Shown: positions 11,291 through 22,810, counted from the first letter of the stretch. The stretch: DNA of 64,000 bases from Homalodisca vitripennis (GCF_021130785.1 NW_025776855.1:1-64000); one strand, 5' to 3'. Translations and numbers: made by a program. The notes: generated by a model not told the origin, from the sequence alone.

Positions 11291-11569
11291 TATACAAGGG
11301 TAATACTTCAGATACCGACGAATTTGTATTTGAACTTTAAAGAGGAAAGGTAATGGTAAAGGAAATGGAGTCTCATTTTTTAGCCAATATACTTTTGTGT
11401 TGTCTTGTCTTCTTTACAATATTCCAACCGTACAGAATTAGTTATATTTTAGTTCGTCAATTAATTTACTTGTGGAATTTTAATTATTAGTCCTTCTTGA
11501 AGACATGAGTTAAACAGCCATTTGTGACTTCCTCTGTGGAATTAAATGTACCCAAAGTGTATACAGGTG

Positions 11570-12720
11570 TTGTTAAAAAGTCCTGGATTATAAAAACAAC
11601 ACTCCACTCGTGTTCAATGATCGTCTGAAAGCGTGTATCGGACTAAGTTACCGAGTAGACTACTTTCGGAGTTTAAATTATGGTCTGTATTTCGTCTGTC
11701 CGTTTACTCTCCCATGTTCTGTATTCCTGTCCTGCCTGGCTTAAGTATTAAAAATAAAACAAAAGGATATAACGTCATTTACTCTAAAACAATTTAGTCT
11801 ATGATAAACGAAAATAAAAATTACTTCACATCCTGTACATATATGTAAAAAAATCATGTATTAGTATTCAACATAGTCAAAATCATTGTAACACACAGAA
11901 GAGGTGACAGTGTGGGCGCTGTCACAAGAGCTGTCCTCATTTAATATTATTTATTTAATGTGCAATTGTTTAAAAACGCAACACAAAAGAACAAATCCTA
12001 TACGAACAAAGGATGCTTAAATAACCCTTCTTTAGGGAGTGCAGATGTTACCAAGACAAAAACGATGCAGCCGAGGTCGTCGCCAATTACATATTTAACA
12101 ATGCTTAACATTTGACAATTAGCTGTGTATAAGCATTCAGTTAAGAATTTAACAATGCTTAACATTTGACAATTAGCTGTGAATAAGCATTCAGTTATGA
12201 ATGACTAACCACAGCTTTCAAAATGTAAAACAAAATCATGAAGCAGCAATAATGGTAGCCTTGACGCTATTAGGCGAATGAGTATATATAAAGGCAGGAA
12301 ACGTTAACTTGGGGACGAGAATACTTTGAAATAAGGTTAAAGTTCTGAATGTTTCTGTATTCATATTGCACAACAAACAAATTTTTTGAAAAATGCTGCA
12401 ATTTTAATACAGGAATATCTGAACAAATCCATCAAAAGTTTGGTACTTTTATTTTAAATACCAATATTATTTTTAGTTTGAAGATGACTGAACAACAACA
12501 GACCAACCTGCTGGTTCCAGACGAAACTAACTCAGCCAGTAACCTGGTGGGCAGGAACTGAACTAGCAATACTGCTCGCCTGGTGGCCATTGGTATAACT
12601 AATTATTTTATTTAAACATATAAGGACCAGTACACATTGCTGAACATCAACTCTAAAAGATACAGGTTTCAAATACATCACACATACATATTCATAATTG
12701 TATTAATTGATTAGAATCAT
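11570..12720 (+). repeat. Family B copy 1 (long copy)
   Basis: A diverged match to 23,540-24,570 along its full length: gtctgaa.gcgtgtat, ttctgtattcctg, caatttagtct, aacacaaaagaac, then gcattcag, a segment around gaatgactaaccacagcttt, and gaactgaactagcaa near the end. The 70-codon ORF at 12,349-12,561 (ending in VPDETNSASN) is not open in the other B copies, so I do not call it a gene. Confidence 0.65.
12097..12204 (+). repeat. 54-bp tandem duplication inside family B
   Basis: Two adjacent copies (12,097-12,150 and 12,151-12,204), each starting aacaatgcttaacatttgac and ending near the gcattcagtta landmark. They are nearly identical, so the event is recent compared with the divergence of the B family. 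Confidence 0.85.
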
Positions 12721-12729
12721 ATAACTATG

Positions 12730-14159
12730 TTTACTAAATAACACACACAGTTAACCAGTGAAATAAAATAGAATGGGAAAGTATTAAAAAAACCTTTGCT
12801 ATAATGTTAATGTTCCTAATGTAGTTAACTTGTATTAACCATTGGGTTTCGAAATTTATAAGAGGATAGCGCAAGTTCCCAATCCCAAAAATTTCTGTAT
12901 AGCGTATAAATTGTAAATGGATATTATTTGCACTAGATAAAAGTAAGATTGCAAGAACTCTGAACAATCCCTTCTTCAAAACTTAAGATACAGTCAACCT
13001 CAAAACTTTCCACGTGACTGCTATTGTGCAGGCACTGTTAAACTTTTCGAGCGCAGCACTCTAGGCAGGCACTTCACTCTTAGCTCTTATGTTTGAGTTA
13101 GTTTATAAAATCCCTAATTAATATAATAATAAGTAATTTAAGAATTTAAATGATTTTTTACTACAAACTAAGTATTTTTGGGGATATAATACTAATATTA
13201 ATAGGAATAAAAATATGTATAAAATAACATGATAAACATGAAATAAGTTTTTATAACTTAATTTTACGCACTGTATTTCTTTTATTTTCTGGACTAAATT
13301 TAAGTTTTTGTAAATATTAAAACATGTCACTCACTAAATCTATAACCACTACAACTATAAGTACATGCTATAATATTTTCAAATTTTTATCTTCACCTGC
13401 TTTTATTTCTACATGATTACATAATTGCTAAAGTTCTTACTTTAATAACATTAATTCCATATAGGGTGATAAAAATATTCGTGTATATGGAAAGGTTATC
13501 TCAAGGATATGTTATTCTAAACATAAAATTAACTACACAACTTTAGAGAGCAGTGTTTCGAGAGCCTGAAGTCTGACGTTGGTACAGTTCTTATATGCAC
13601 AAAAAAATTACTCAAATGCTAATGCGAAATTCAGAGGTGTATAATTGGATATCTTTTGATAATTCTGAATGGAAGTATGAATCACATACGTACTTATTTT
13701 TCAGTGTTCATGCAAAACTTTAACACCGTTCAAAATATTTTCTATTTATTAACTAAATTTATAATTTGCTTGACTAAGGGACAAAAATTCAAATAATCAC
13801 TTTAATAATATTTAAAACTAATTTATTTTCCTTAATAGTTACACGAGTATGAAATTTATAAACAAATTAGCTAAACCAGAAGGAATTTTGGCAGTTATAT
13901 TAAAATTTATCTTTTTTATTTCCGCGTTTAGACACTTAAAGCAAATAATTTATAAACCAAAATTTCAAAATGTAATGTCTATGACATGGAAAAATAGTTG
14001 CAGACTCCTGCTTATGAGGATAAAATGTTTTTTTTTTTATTTATTAATGAACTACCATTTGACCGTTTATTCTTTACCTGGAGGCATAAAAACTATTTAC
14101 CATTGGTCACGTTGTAATATCTCTTAAAGTCATATTGGGCGTGTGATTTGTGTAAGCCA
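12730..14159. other. AT-rich noncoding stretch
   Basis: Short chance ORFs on both strands (for example 13,849-14,127) have low-complexity Lys/Ile/Phe-rich composition, and no motif is recognisable. I see nothing else. Confidence 0.4.
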
Positions 14160-14168
14160 TAATATAAA
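14160..14168. repeat. Left 9-bp target-site duplication
   Basis: TAATATAAA, identical to 15,295-15,303 on the other side of the TIR element. Confidence 0.75.
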
Positions 14169-14280
14169 ACGAGCTCCTCACGTGTGAGATTTAATGGGGT
14201 GATCAACCGAGGCGGAGAGAAAGAGTGGGGATGGAGGGGCCCCTCCTGCCAACTACAGATAGCCCGTGTGAGGAGCTCGT
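14169..14280. repeat. Internal 112-bp mini-palindrome at the left end of the TIR element
   Basis: The first 13 bp of the element, ACGAGCTCCTCAC, recur as a perfect inverted copy at 14,268-14,280. The left end of the larger element thus itself looks like a 112-bp miniature element. Either a deletion derivative is nested at the end, or an end-proximal inverted duplication has occurred. Confidence 0.65.
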
Positions 14281-14401
14281 GTCAGTTTTGGATCCATCAG
14301 TATAAACATAAACATAACCTAAATGTGATAGTGAAATTTTTTCTAACCACAATTGTTTTAGAGTTTCTTTACTCGTATTCTTTTTACTTACTTCTAAATT
14401 G

Positions 14402-14540
14402 GAATTAATTATATTAATATAGAACTTTCTTTATAACTCCAAAGACACTTTACACGAACATATCTGCAAAACATAGAAATTATATCGAATTAATTATATT
14501 AATATTGAACTTTCTTTATAACTCCAAAGACACTTTACAA
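14402..14540 (+). repeat. 85-bp-period tandem duplication inside the TIR element
   Basis: The segment gaattaattatattaatat...gacactttaca occurs at 14,402-14,454 and again at 14,487-14,539 with one or two differences. The spacing is about 85 bp. Confidence 0.8.
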
Positions 14541-15294
14541 AATGTGAGATGGTGCACAACGAATAAAATGTCATAATCTTTTTGTGCTATTGGAATATAT
14601 TCAAATTAATAGGGCAAAAGCAACATATTATAATGTGGAGTCCTTAATTGGTAGTAAATAAATTAATAATTACACTACAAAATCTGTAATAAGAGTTATG
14701 TAATAGCTGTAATAAACTAAGGGTATTAAAAAAGATTAAAAAAGAAACTTGCGAGTAAATATTCAACCAAAAACATAATAATAGAAATATGACAAAAACC
14801 AATGACAACTACCTGACTTAAATACCTAACATAGCACGTGACATCATTAATAAATACAAAATTTTGCTAATTATATTATATTACTGTAACTGACAAATTC
14901 AGTTTAAGATTATATATGAGTATATTTTTGGTTTACAATTTTAAACATTTATATTTATGTAAGAAATATTACACTTATATTACAGAAATGTTATGTAATA
15001 CGGATGATGAAAATAATTTAGTCCTACTGATCTCTAATGCTACGAATATAAAGATTTATGATACAATTACAATTACACAAATTTATTGAAGACTCATTAA
15101 TTCGGATATAAAACGACTCATTAATTCGTAAGATAATAGAAATCAGAACCGTTCCGAACTGAGGTCGCTATTAGCCGCATGTACAGAGTTTGTCAGGAAT
15201 TTTCGGGATTTATCGGTACTGCTCGGCTCTGTCCCCACTCTTTCTCTCCGCCTCGGTTGATCACCCCATTAAATCTCACACGTGAGGAGCTCGT

Positions 15295-15303
15295 TAATAT
15301 AAA
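15295..15303. repeat. Right 9-bp target-site duplication
   Basis: TAATATAAA, identical to 14,160-14,168. Family B sequence (ataagccgtaactcagcatt) begins just after it. Confidence 0.75.
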
Positions 15304-15304
15304 T

Positions 15305-15672
15305 ATAAGCCGTAACTCAGCATTCAGGTAAGAATGACTGATTACAGCTTTCAAAATTAGATTAACAATGATGTGTTCGAAAATTACACCCCAAGCCTGC
15401 ATACATGAAGAATGTACGTTTTATAAAGGTAATAGAAGTAAAATCTGGGGACGGGAAGCTTTTGTAATAAGATTACAGTTTTGTTCTTCTTGTTTTTATA
15501 TGAAACAACAAACTAAATGGTATTAAAAGAATACATTTTTACATACAGTATTTTGTTAAACAATCTAACATTTTTTAACTTTGTTTTTTTTATTTAAACA
15601 TCAAAGTTTATTTAGTACAGAAAAGAGAAAACAACAATAGCGCATCTACTATTACCGCGTCTCAGTCAGAAC
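15305..15672 (+). repeat. Family B copy 2, left part
   Basis: Begins with the family B landmark gccgtaactcagcattcagg and continues through tgactgattacagctttcaa, ggggacgggaag and a shortened version of the middle block. It is broken by the hAT-like insertion at 15,673 and resumes at 16,584. Confidence 0.6.
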
Positions 15673-16575
15673 CAACGAACTATACTACTGGAACGCGCAC
15701 TGCCCATAAGCAGCATGTTGTGTTTTCCGGTCGCACACAGCTGTGCGTTACTGGTGTATCCATGGATTTGCAGGCGCTTAAAGTGGGCAAGAACTCACCA
15801 AGTTCTGTACTCCATGCCAATGATGCTGATCTTAGAACACATTAACTTTTTATTGATTTTAAATCTAAGGGTAAATTAAGTAGATCAAGTGATGATGTAC
15901 GGTATTGAAAATTGTAAAATATTATTATTTACTCTAGTTATCTCAAACAAATGCGACCACTTCTAAATTGACAGGAAGCCACGAGTTACTTTGAATAAAA
16001 CTGTGACTAAACTATTTTTTTTAAATAATATCTCATCACATCGAAAAAACAAAAACTTTTGACATTTAAAAAAGAAACCAACTTAGAAAATAAGGCAAAA
16101 ATATTGGTCAAAATAATTTTATTTTCTAACACGTAGATTAAGTGTGTCATGTTTGTAAATTTTTTGTAGTTTATTTTGAAATAAAATACTGTCAATAAAA
16201 AAGTTGTTTTTTTTTTCATCTGGGTAATATTTTAATGCCTGTAATATTTGTTTCCGACTTTGTAAGAAAAATAAAAGTCAAAATCTCAGTTATTTTGATA
16301 TTGCACAAAAATCAGTTTTTTTTAACAGAAAATAAAAATCCACGGTAAAAAGCAGCTACTAACATTTGTAATAATAAATAAATTGTAGTATCTAACAATT
16401 GTATTAAGTCTACAAGGCGTTTTAAAGTGATATTAGATCATTACTATAATGCCTGCCATATGGGCGGAGTTAGTTCTTGCCCATTTCCAGCGCCTGCAGA
16501 CTCGGAAACGCAGCCCAGGATTTCGGCTCGGTTTCTTCTCCGGCCCAGAGCGCGTTCCATTAATATAATTCGTTG
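15673..16575. mobile_element. hAT-like non-autonomous TIR element, 8-bp TSD
   Basis: A 903-bp element flanked by an exact 8-bp direct repeat, GTCAGAAC, at 15,665-15,672 and 16,576-16,583. The first 26 bp (from CAACGAAC to GGAACGCGC) match the inverted last 26 bp at 23 positions. A second subterminal inverted match follows about 110 bp in (tgcaggcgct and gggcaagaact). The ends are GC-rich while the 600-bp core is AT-rich. There is no transposase frame. An 8-bp TSD and terminal CA...TG suggest hAT; P-like or Merlin-like origins are alternatives. Family B sequence is continuous across the empty site, which confirms insertion into B. Confidence 0.8.
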
Positions 16576-16583
16576 GTCAGAAC

Positions 16584-16760
16584 TTACCGAGCCGGCAACC
16601 TAGGCGGCAAAGAACTGAACTAGCAACACTGCTGACTGGTGGCCATCGGTAGAAGTAGAATTATTTAATCATATTACAAGAACCAATATACATTGCTTAA
16701 CACAAACTGGTTAGCTGCAACTGTAAAGAAACAAATTGACAGTGCCTTACGTACACACAT
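16584..16760 (+). repeat. Family B copy 2, right part
   Basis: Continues family B after the hAT-like insertion: accgagccggcaacctaggc, then gaactgaactagcaac, ctggtggccatcggtagaag and acattgcttaacac. It matches B copies 1, 4 and 5. Confidence 0.6.
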
Positions 16761-16801
16761 TCATAACTTAATTAAAGCAATAGAATCTTATAATTATGTT
16801 T

Positions 16802-16804
<3 letters not shown>

Positions 16805-16838
<34 letters not shown>
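16805..16838 (+). repeat. Poly(A) tract
   Basis: About 34 uninterrupted A just downstream of a family B copy. No retroposed gene or SINE body could be recognised upstream. Confidence 0.9.
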
Positions 16839-16841
<3 letters not shown>

Positions 16842-16844
16842 CAG

Positions 16845-17635
16845 TGTAAATTTATATAGATTGTAGGACTGTAGGTCCGTGACTAATTTTTACGGCGACT
16901 GACTTCACATTTATACCGGGTGAGACAGTGTGAGTCCACGTTTATAATGGTGGACTACCGATCCTGATTTCCAATAAAGACACATACACTATTCACTCTA
17001 GTGAACTTGAATAACGTATTTACTACTAAGCTTACTAATGTTAACAGAGTGTTACTAAAATAATAATTTCACTTAAAGAGTATGAAATTGAATATTGATA
17101 ATTATGATTACTTTAAGTTAATTTCAAACAGCAGTATAGTACAAGTAATATCACGTCCTCTGATCAGTCGTTGGTATAATATTTATAACACTATTCGGCA
17201 ACTGTACCGAATATTTCACAGTTTTGCGAGAAAAAAGTCCGGAATTAAAACTAAGTTTTGATTTATTTCAAAAATGTCACACGAGGTAAATTATAATTAT
17301 AATTAAAAATATTTATAAACACAAAATGTATGTCATTGGATTTTTTATTATATTATATTGATACCTATTTACAAACACATAGTAAACCTACAAGATCAAA
17401 ATTTGCGTCAATTTGAAATATAAATCTAATACGCTTCCAAACACCTTTGTTGTTTCTCCAAATATGTTCACTTTTTAAATGATTTTACGATTGAGTTAAA
17501 AAAACTATTAGCAGTTTATCTGAATTATCAATAAAATTAGTCATTATAACTAAAAAGGTTTTTGATGCCTATTAATTATACGTAAAAAAAGAGACACCAC
17601 TATAGTTACTATCCGTTTCACATTGAGGGGCGTAA
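16845..17635. other. Noncoding stretch
   Basis: Mostly AT-rich. Slightly GC-richer near 16,870-16,985. I see no gene, repeat family or RNA signal that can be supported. Confidence 0.4.
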
Positions 17636-17639
17636 GAGT

Positions 17640-18030
17640 AAAGTTTAACAATGCATTAACAGAAAGAAAATGCTTTATTTCCTGTCATAGCTTTAGTTTT
17701 AGATCTCGATACAACCATGCAACCACTGCATCGTGAGCAACAGTCCCTAGGCAACCCTTTGTCAAAGAGACCCTTGAGTCGGACAGTACGTCTCAGGCTG
17801 TGACCATGGACCCGGTGTCCGCCCCTCAAGAAGTAGGTGTGAATGGTCTCCATGTTTAGACTCTGTCCCTGACATGTAGTATGTACATAAGATACAGTTA
17901 TATCACATCGCACACTGTGCTAACCCTCTTCATCTCACCGATGAAGAGCGCGACCATACATCAGACCGCTGACATAGCCAACTGTAGAATAGCCAGTGTT
18001 AGTTATATCACCTTCAAGGAGTTTTCCTAA
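17640..18030 (-). repeat. Family E copy 1 (moderately GC-rich, - strand)
   Basis: Reading the - strand, the block starts with aactccttgaaggtgatata, then ctacagttggctatgtca and tggtcgcgc. These recur on the + strand at about 25,045-25,140, so E is a dispersed repeat. Only this copy continues into an 85-codon ORF (17,913-17,656, - strand), which includes HTTCQGQSLNMETIH and CCSRCSGC. An aataaa lies just before the ORF end. The protein is not recognised and its ORF is absent at 25 kb, so I list it as a repeat rather than a gene. Confidence 0.45.
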
Positions 18031-18044
18031 TCCGCTAGAATATA

Positions 18045-18494
18045 CAGGGTGTATATTATGTCTGGAAACACCCAAATATATCCTTTAATAATTTAAATAT
18101 AAATTTGAAAACCTCTTACAATCGTGATAGAGATTGGGCATCTACTTTTTGGAACAATGTTTTGTTATGTCACACCAACGGGGGACGTCCTGCCGAGGGT
18201 ATCGTGAATATTCTTAATGGAAGCCTATAACCTTGTGATACATAATTTTAAAGGTAATAGCTTACTGAATTGAATGCCACAAACCGCATCTCAAAGGAAT
18301 TATTCTATCAGAAAATAGAGCATTTTTAGTATTGAAAATTTACTAATGTTCAACAATGTAATTTTAACATGGTTCTTGCCACAAAATGTGTTACACTAAT
18401 TTTTTAGCATTTTTAAATGTTCAATTAAAATAAAATAAAACAATTTATTTTTAAGCTGGTTTCATTAGTACAAATTTACTAGTTTTTATTACAA
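18045..18494 (+). repeat. Left ITR of mariner copy 1
   Basis: Matches the inverted right end with a few mismatches and small indels from the terminal CAGGGTG to the segment around aagctggttt. It shares ggggacgtcctgccgagggt near the middle. Confidence 0.85.
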
Positions 18495-18797
18495 TGAATA
18501 AAACTTATGAGTCACTTTCTCTGATTACTTATGAATCTGTACTTGGTGTTTTCCAGTCAGCAGGAAGGTTTAAAGAGACAAAGGTCACTAGCCTATGAGA
18601 AACATTATTGTGTTATTAATCATCTGGTCTACAGGTTTCAGTTTGTTGAGCATGGAGCTTTCACTAGACAGGTCTAAGCTTGGGAATTACAAATGGACAA
18701 AGGTCATATCATTCCTGTCGAGTTAATCAGTGTCTCTGAAGCATTGCTGTCAACAAGTTATCTAATTACAGTAGTTCAGTTTTTATTTGGCATTTTA

Positions 18798-19869
18798 ATG
18801 GAATTGTCTGAAAGAGAACGAATTACTCTGTTGATGATGCGAGGATATGGCGATCGTCAAAGATCTTATCGGGAAGTTTGTAATTTGTTTAATGACACTT
18901 TCCCAGAAAGGAATCCCATAAGTGTTTCAACAATATCAAAAACTATTGAGCGTTTTGAAATGACAGGGAGTGTACGTAATCGGCCAAAGTCAGGTAGGAT
19001 ACAATCTGCAACAGATGAAGAACATGCACTAGATGTTTTGCAAACATTTATTGAAGACCCACATACATCGCTCAGAAAAGCTGCACAGCAACATGATATG
19101 CACCCTATGTCTGTGAGTAAGATTTTGAAAATTAATAAATACAAACCATTTAAAGTTCATTTAGTCCAACAGTTAAGTGAGGATGATTACGACAGAAGAG
19201 TTGAGTTTTGTGAACTTGTGATGCGCAAATGTGATGACAATAGAGATTTTCTGACCAACATACTATTTTCTGATGAGGCAACTTTTTTCCTAAATGGCAA
19301 TGTTAACAGGCACAATTGCCGTTACTGGGCTAGTGAAAACCCACATTGGATTACTGAGTCCCATTCACAGCAACCACAAAAACTGAAACGTATGGTGTGG
19401 AATTTTAGGTAACAAAATTGTTGGACCCTTTTTCATCAATGGACATTTAAATGCCGAACTTTACTACAATATGCTCCAAAATGAAATAATCCCAGCTATT
19501 GAAATTGCATCAGGAGAATACTTTGATAATGTATGGTTTCAGCAGGATGGTGCTCCACCCCATTATGGGAGACAGGTATGAGAGTATTTGGATTTAAGGT
19601 TTCCTCATAAATGGATTGGCCGAAGAGGAGAAATCGAATGGCCTCCAAGATCTCCGGATTTGTCACCAATCGATTATTTCCTATGGGGTCATTTAAAATC
19701 CAATGTTTATAGAAGAAAGCCTCATAATTTGGAAGACCTAAGAAACAGGATTATAGAGGAGATTGCTTTGATAACTGAAGAAATGTTAGGCAACTCTGTC
19801 GAATCATTTTACACAAGATTGGCTCATTGTCAAATTGTAGAAGGAACACAGTTCGAACAATTGCTTTGA
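18798..19869 (+). pseudogene. Mariner (DD41D) transposase, inactivated
   Basis: Same protein as the intact copy at 35.2-36.4 kb, with two disabling changes visible by direct comparison. One A is inserted at 19,386-19,388, in the codons following PQKL; this shifts the frame and gives a stop at 19,412. A second lesion, TGA at 19,579-19,581, replaces the Arg codon of the RQVREYL segment. Otherwise the two copies differ at few codons. The N-terminal DNA-binding half and first catalytic Asp (FSDEATF) remain readable; QQDGAPPH and SPDLSPIDYFLWG are present in the shifted frame. I chose the start MELSERER (18,798); an upstream in-frame ATG lies at 18,693. Confidence 0.9.
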
Positions 19870-19910
19870 CACAAAATGCAGGTAAAACGTTTGTTGTAAG
19901 ACTTTTCTTT

Positions 19911-20344
19911 TGCCAAATATGTGCTAATAGAACCAGCTTAAAATGAAATTTTTGTTTTATTTAATTGAACATTTAAAAAAATGCTAAAAAATTAGTGTAA
20001 CACATTTTGTGGCAAGAACCATGCTAAAATTACATTGTTGAACATCAGTAAATTTTCAATACTAAAAATGCTCTATTTTCTGATAGAATAATTCCCTTGA
20101 GATGCGGTTTGTGGCATTCAATTCAGTAAGCTATTACCTTTAAAATTATGTATCACAAGGTATAGGCTTCCATTAAGAATATTCACGATACCCTCGGCAG
20201 GACGTCCCCCGTTGGTGTGACATAACAAAACATTGTTCCAAAAAGTAGATGCCCAATCTCTATCACGATTGTAAGAGGTTTCAAATTTAAATTTAAATTA
20301 TTAAAGGATATATTTGGGTGTTTCCAGACATAATATACACCCTG
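19911..20344 (-). repeat. Right ITR of mariner copy 1
   Basis: Inverted complement of the left ITR. The innermost part is lost in a deletion of about 73 bp just after the transposase stop, judged against copy 2. Confidence 0.85.
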
Positions 20345-20349
20345 TACAT

Positions 20350-21875
20350 TGTAAGAATAAAATTAGGATCAAAAAAATTATTTGCTGGGAAAGACGTGAA
20401 TACAGTATTAGAGTTGGTTTTAAATTTGTATTATAATAATAATCGTTGTATAATTTTAATTAATAATAACTTTTTATAACACTGAACAATCTTTATATTC
20501 CATGATGAATTCCACTCAGGTTGAACGTGTAAATAAATGTACTGTAAAAAACTATTGAATAACGAAAGTTTTAAAAATAAATATTGTAACATACAAGCTA
20601 TAAATCAAATATGTAACTTTAATTTTTAGGAGACAAGTATCACTTGTTGTATGTCAAAGTTTCAAGCTACATACTAAGATATGTATTGTGTTCTGAAATT
20701 GTGTTATATAATTCTGTTAGAAGGCTCAAAAACAACACAATATCTTCTTTTTTTTGAATAGCCCTCCCAATTGCCATTAGAATATAGAAAATAGAAAACA
20801 GTTTTTCCAGTACTCTTAACTTGGTTTTGATGCATCCAATTCTAGCTATTTATGATCAAACAGTGCATGGGAATTCCATTCTGAGTATAGACTTTAAAGA
20901 TTGACACAAGCTTTTAGCAATCTGTTCAGTATTGGGGACAAACTTTTAATTTTAAAGTCCTGAGCTACTTTTGGTTGAACAGTAGCAAACATCTCTTAAA
21001 GTGGATTCTTAAAATGAAACCACCGTTTCTTTAGCTAATCAGCTCAATATAAAAATCCAAACACGAATTGAAAAATATTTAAAGAGACAGAGGTGTTGAG
21101 TTTCGACACCTTTTTATTTTCATAACGGTTTAACAAACTCAATGTACTTTCTAACGTCTGAAAGCGAGAAAAGATTGTCGTACTTTACTGGTTGTCAAGT
21201 GAGGATTTTAGAACCACAATCACAGAGAACCAAACACTCCGTAATTCCCGCTACTAAACTAACCATTTAACCTATTAACAACATGCAAGCAAATTTTGAA
21301 CGGTTCGAATTTTTGAACGAATATAAGGTAGCACAAAAGTAAAGTGGCTTTCGCGTCACATGCTAAACATAAAAATATTTCATAAAACGAATCTTACTGC
21401 TTTTAAGATTCTGTGTGACTATTAACTTTCTCTGTAAGACATGAGAACTATCGAATTATATCTAACAGTCTACAAGTAATAGTTATGTGATTAAGACTGA
21501 TATTAATAACAATAATCTGATTATAGGAGAGGTCTCATTAAGACCAACTGTACAATCCAGTTCAAAATATAACTTTAAAACATTGTTTGAGATGTTTTTA
21601 TCAATTTAGAGTTACTAAGAAATATTTTAAATATAAGTTAAGAACACACATCTTAAAAGTTTGTATGAAATAGTAAATTTCCATCTACCTCAACATTTTT
21701 GTGTGACTGTATCATTGCAAAGTGAGAGAGTTCTATGGTGTAAATCATGTTAGAAAATATAACGGTTTCGATAATATTGCTCTTGTATTGAAACTGACAG
21801 TAACAGATGAATTAGTAACGAATTAATTGTCCTAGTATTATTTTTAATTACTGAATAAAGTGTGCCAATGGACAA
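20350..21875. other. AT-rich noncoding stretch
   Basis: No ORF above chance and no repeat family that I can match. I see nothing here. Confidence 0.4.
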
Positions 21876-21879
21876 CAGG

Positions 21880-22330
21880 CTATCAGTATTGTCTGGTTCA
21901 GTTCCTGTCCACCAGGTTGTTGACTGAGTTAGTTTTGGACTGAAACCAGTAGTTGCGCTGTTGTTGTTCTCTCTTCCTCAACACTAAACACTTATTGGTA
22001 TTTAAAATAAAAAATACACACAGTTCATACATTTTGTAACATTGAAATACATTTTAAAATAACAGATGTAACGATGTGTTTGAACTCTGATTCATTATAA
22101 ATAAAAAAAGGAAAATTCTGTAAACATATTTAAAACCATTCCCGTCCCTAGATTTAAATTTAGTGTTTTATAACAAAATGTCTGCCTTGTAGTTGGTCGT
22201 CGGGGCAGACATTTGCAATTGGTCATCTTTGGTCTTACCTGTAAATTTTGAAAGCTGTACTCAGTCATTCTCACCTGAATGCTGAGATACGGCTCATAGT
22301 GATATTGTAGTCTAGAATAGCTAAACGAGT
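21880..22330 (-). repeat. Family B copy 3 (inverted)
   Basis: Reverse complement of the family: near 21,900 it reads the complement of the gaactgaac/ggtggacaggaac region, and at about 22,240-22,300 the complement of tgagccgtatctcagcattc and gaatgactgagtacagcttt. It is the only B copy on the - strand. Confidence 0.55.
22176..22214. other. Perfect 11-bp hairpin
   Basis: AAATGTCTGCC (22,176-22,186) pairs exactly with GGCAGACATTT (22,204-22,214) across a 17-nt loop, inside the inverted B copy. I see no U-run, so there is no reason to call it a terminator. Confidence 0.65.
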
Positions 22331-22599
22331 CGTTCTTAGATAACCTCTTTGAAACTATGATCCAGGGGGCAGTGGCGAGGCGATCAACACCACTAAATAC
22401 ATTGCCCTCGTATTGTATTTTGTAAAATAATGAATTTTAATTTTACGGTACACCCTCGCAAAATAATTGGAAACAATCATCACTTATAACACAATGAGAG
22501 TATCTCGTCTACTAGATTACATTATCTTTTATAAACTATTTGTCTCTGATGTCGAAAAGAGCTTATTTTAAGTTTCTTCGTCAACGTCTTAGTTGGATC

Positions 22600-22810
22600 T
22601 CTTCAGACAAACAAAAGATGCGGCACTAAAACAAACGAAACTGGAGCTAAATTCAACATTCACATTGAATCAACCCTTATCACCATATCTACGTTATGAG
22701 TATATAACTAAGGGTGCCGGTGATTTGGTCTTCTGTCTGCCCGATCTAACCTGTAAGTTACACTCTCGTCATGTGTTTATTTTGCTGTTTCGTGTTAGTT
22801 CAACGTTGTA
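22600..22810 (+). repeat. Family D copy 1
   Basis: Contains actggagctaaattcaacat, cacattgaatcaaccc, atatctacgtta and gtgatttgg. The same landmarks are found inverted at about 45,690-45,880 and direct at about 46,050-46,230. The 72-codon ORF spanning it is not conserved. Confidence 0.5.

Larger units (their letters stand above)
14169..15294. mobile_element. MULE-like non-autonomous TIR element, 9-bp TSD
   Basis: Flanked by an exact 9-bp direct repeat, TAATATAAA, at 14,160-14,168 and 15,295-15,303. The element starts acgagctcctcacgtgtgag, and its end is the inverted complement. The inverted match covers about 63 bp (14,169-14,231 against 15,232-15,294). A 9-bp duplication with long TIRs points to the Mutator superfamily. 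The 1,126-bp body has no transposase frame, so mobility would need a transposase in trans. Near its right end it abuts a family B copy. Boundaries and TSD are directly visible; the superfamily is inference. Confidence 0.75.
18045..20344 (+). mobile_element. DD41D mariner-type element, copy 1 (defective)
   Basis: A 2,300-bp Tc1/mariner element. Termini are CAGGGTGTATATTATGTCTG and its inverted complement, flanked by TA at 18,043-18,044 and 20,345-20,346, the standard TA target duplication. Inverted repeats are very long: about 450 bp on the left (18,045-18,494) and about 434 bp on the right (19,911-20,344). Most mariners have ITRs of roughly 30 bp. Compared with the 34.7-kb copy it is about 73 bp shorter, because the inner edge of the right ITR is deleted. 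It lies in family E sequence. Confidence 0.9.

Noticed and set aside
12349..12561. 70-codon ORF ending in a plausible hydrophilic tail
   Set aside because: Lies in family B; the other B copies have stops in the same frame.
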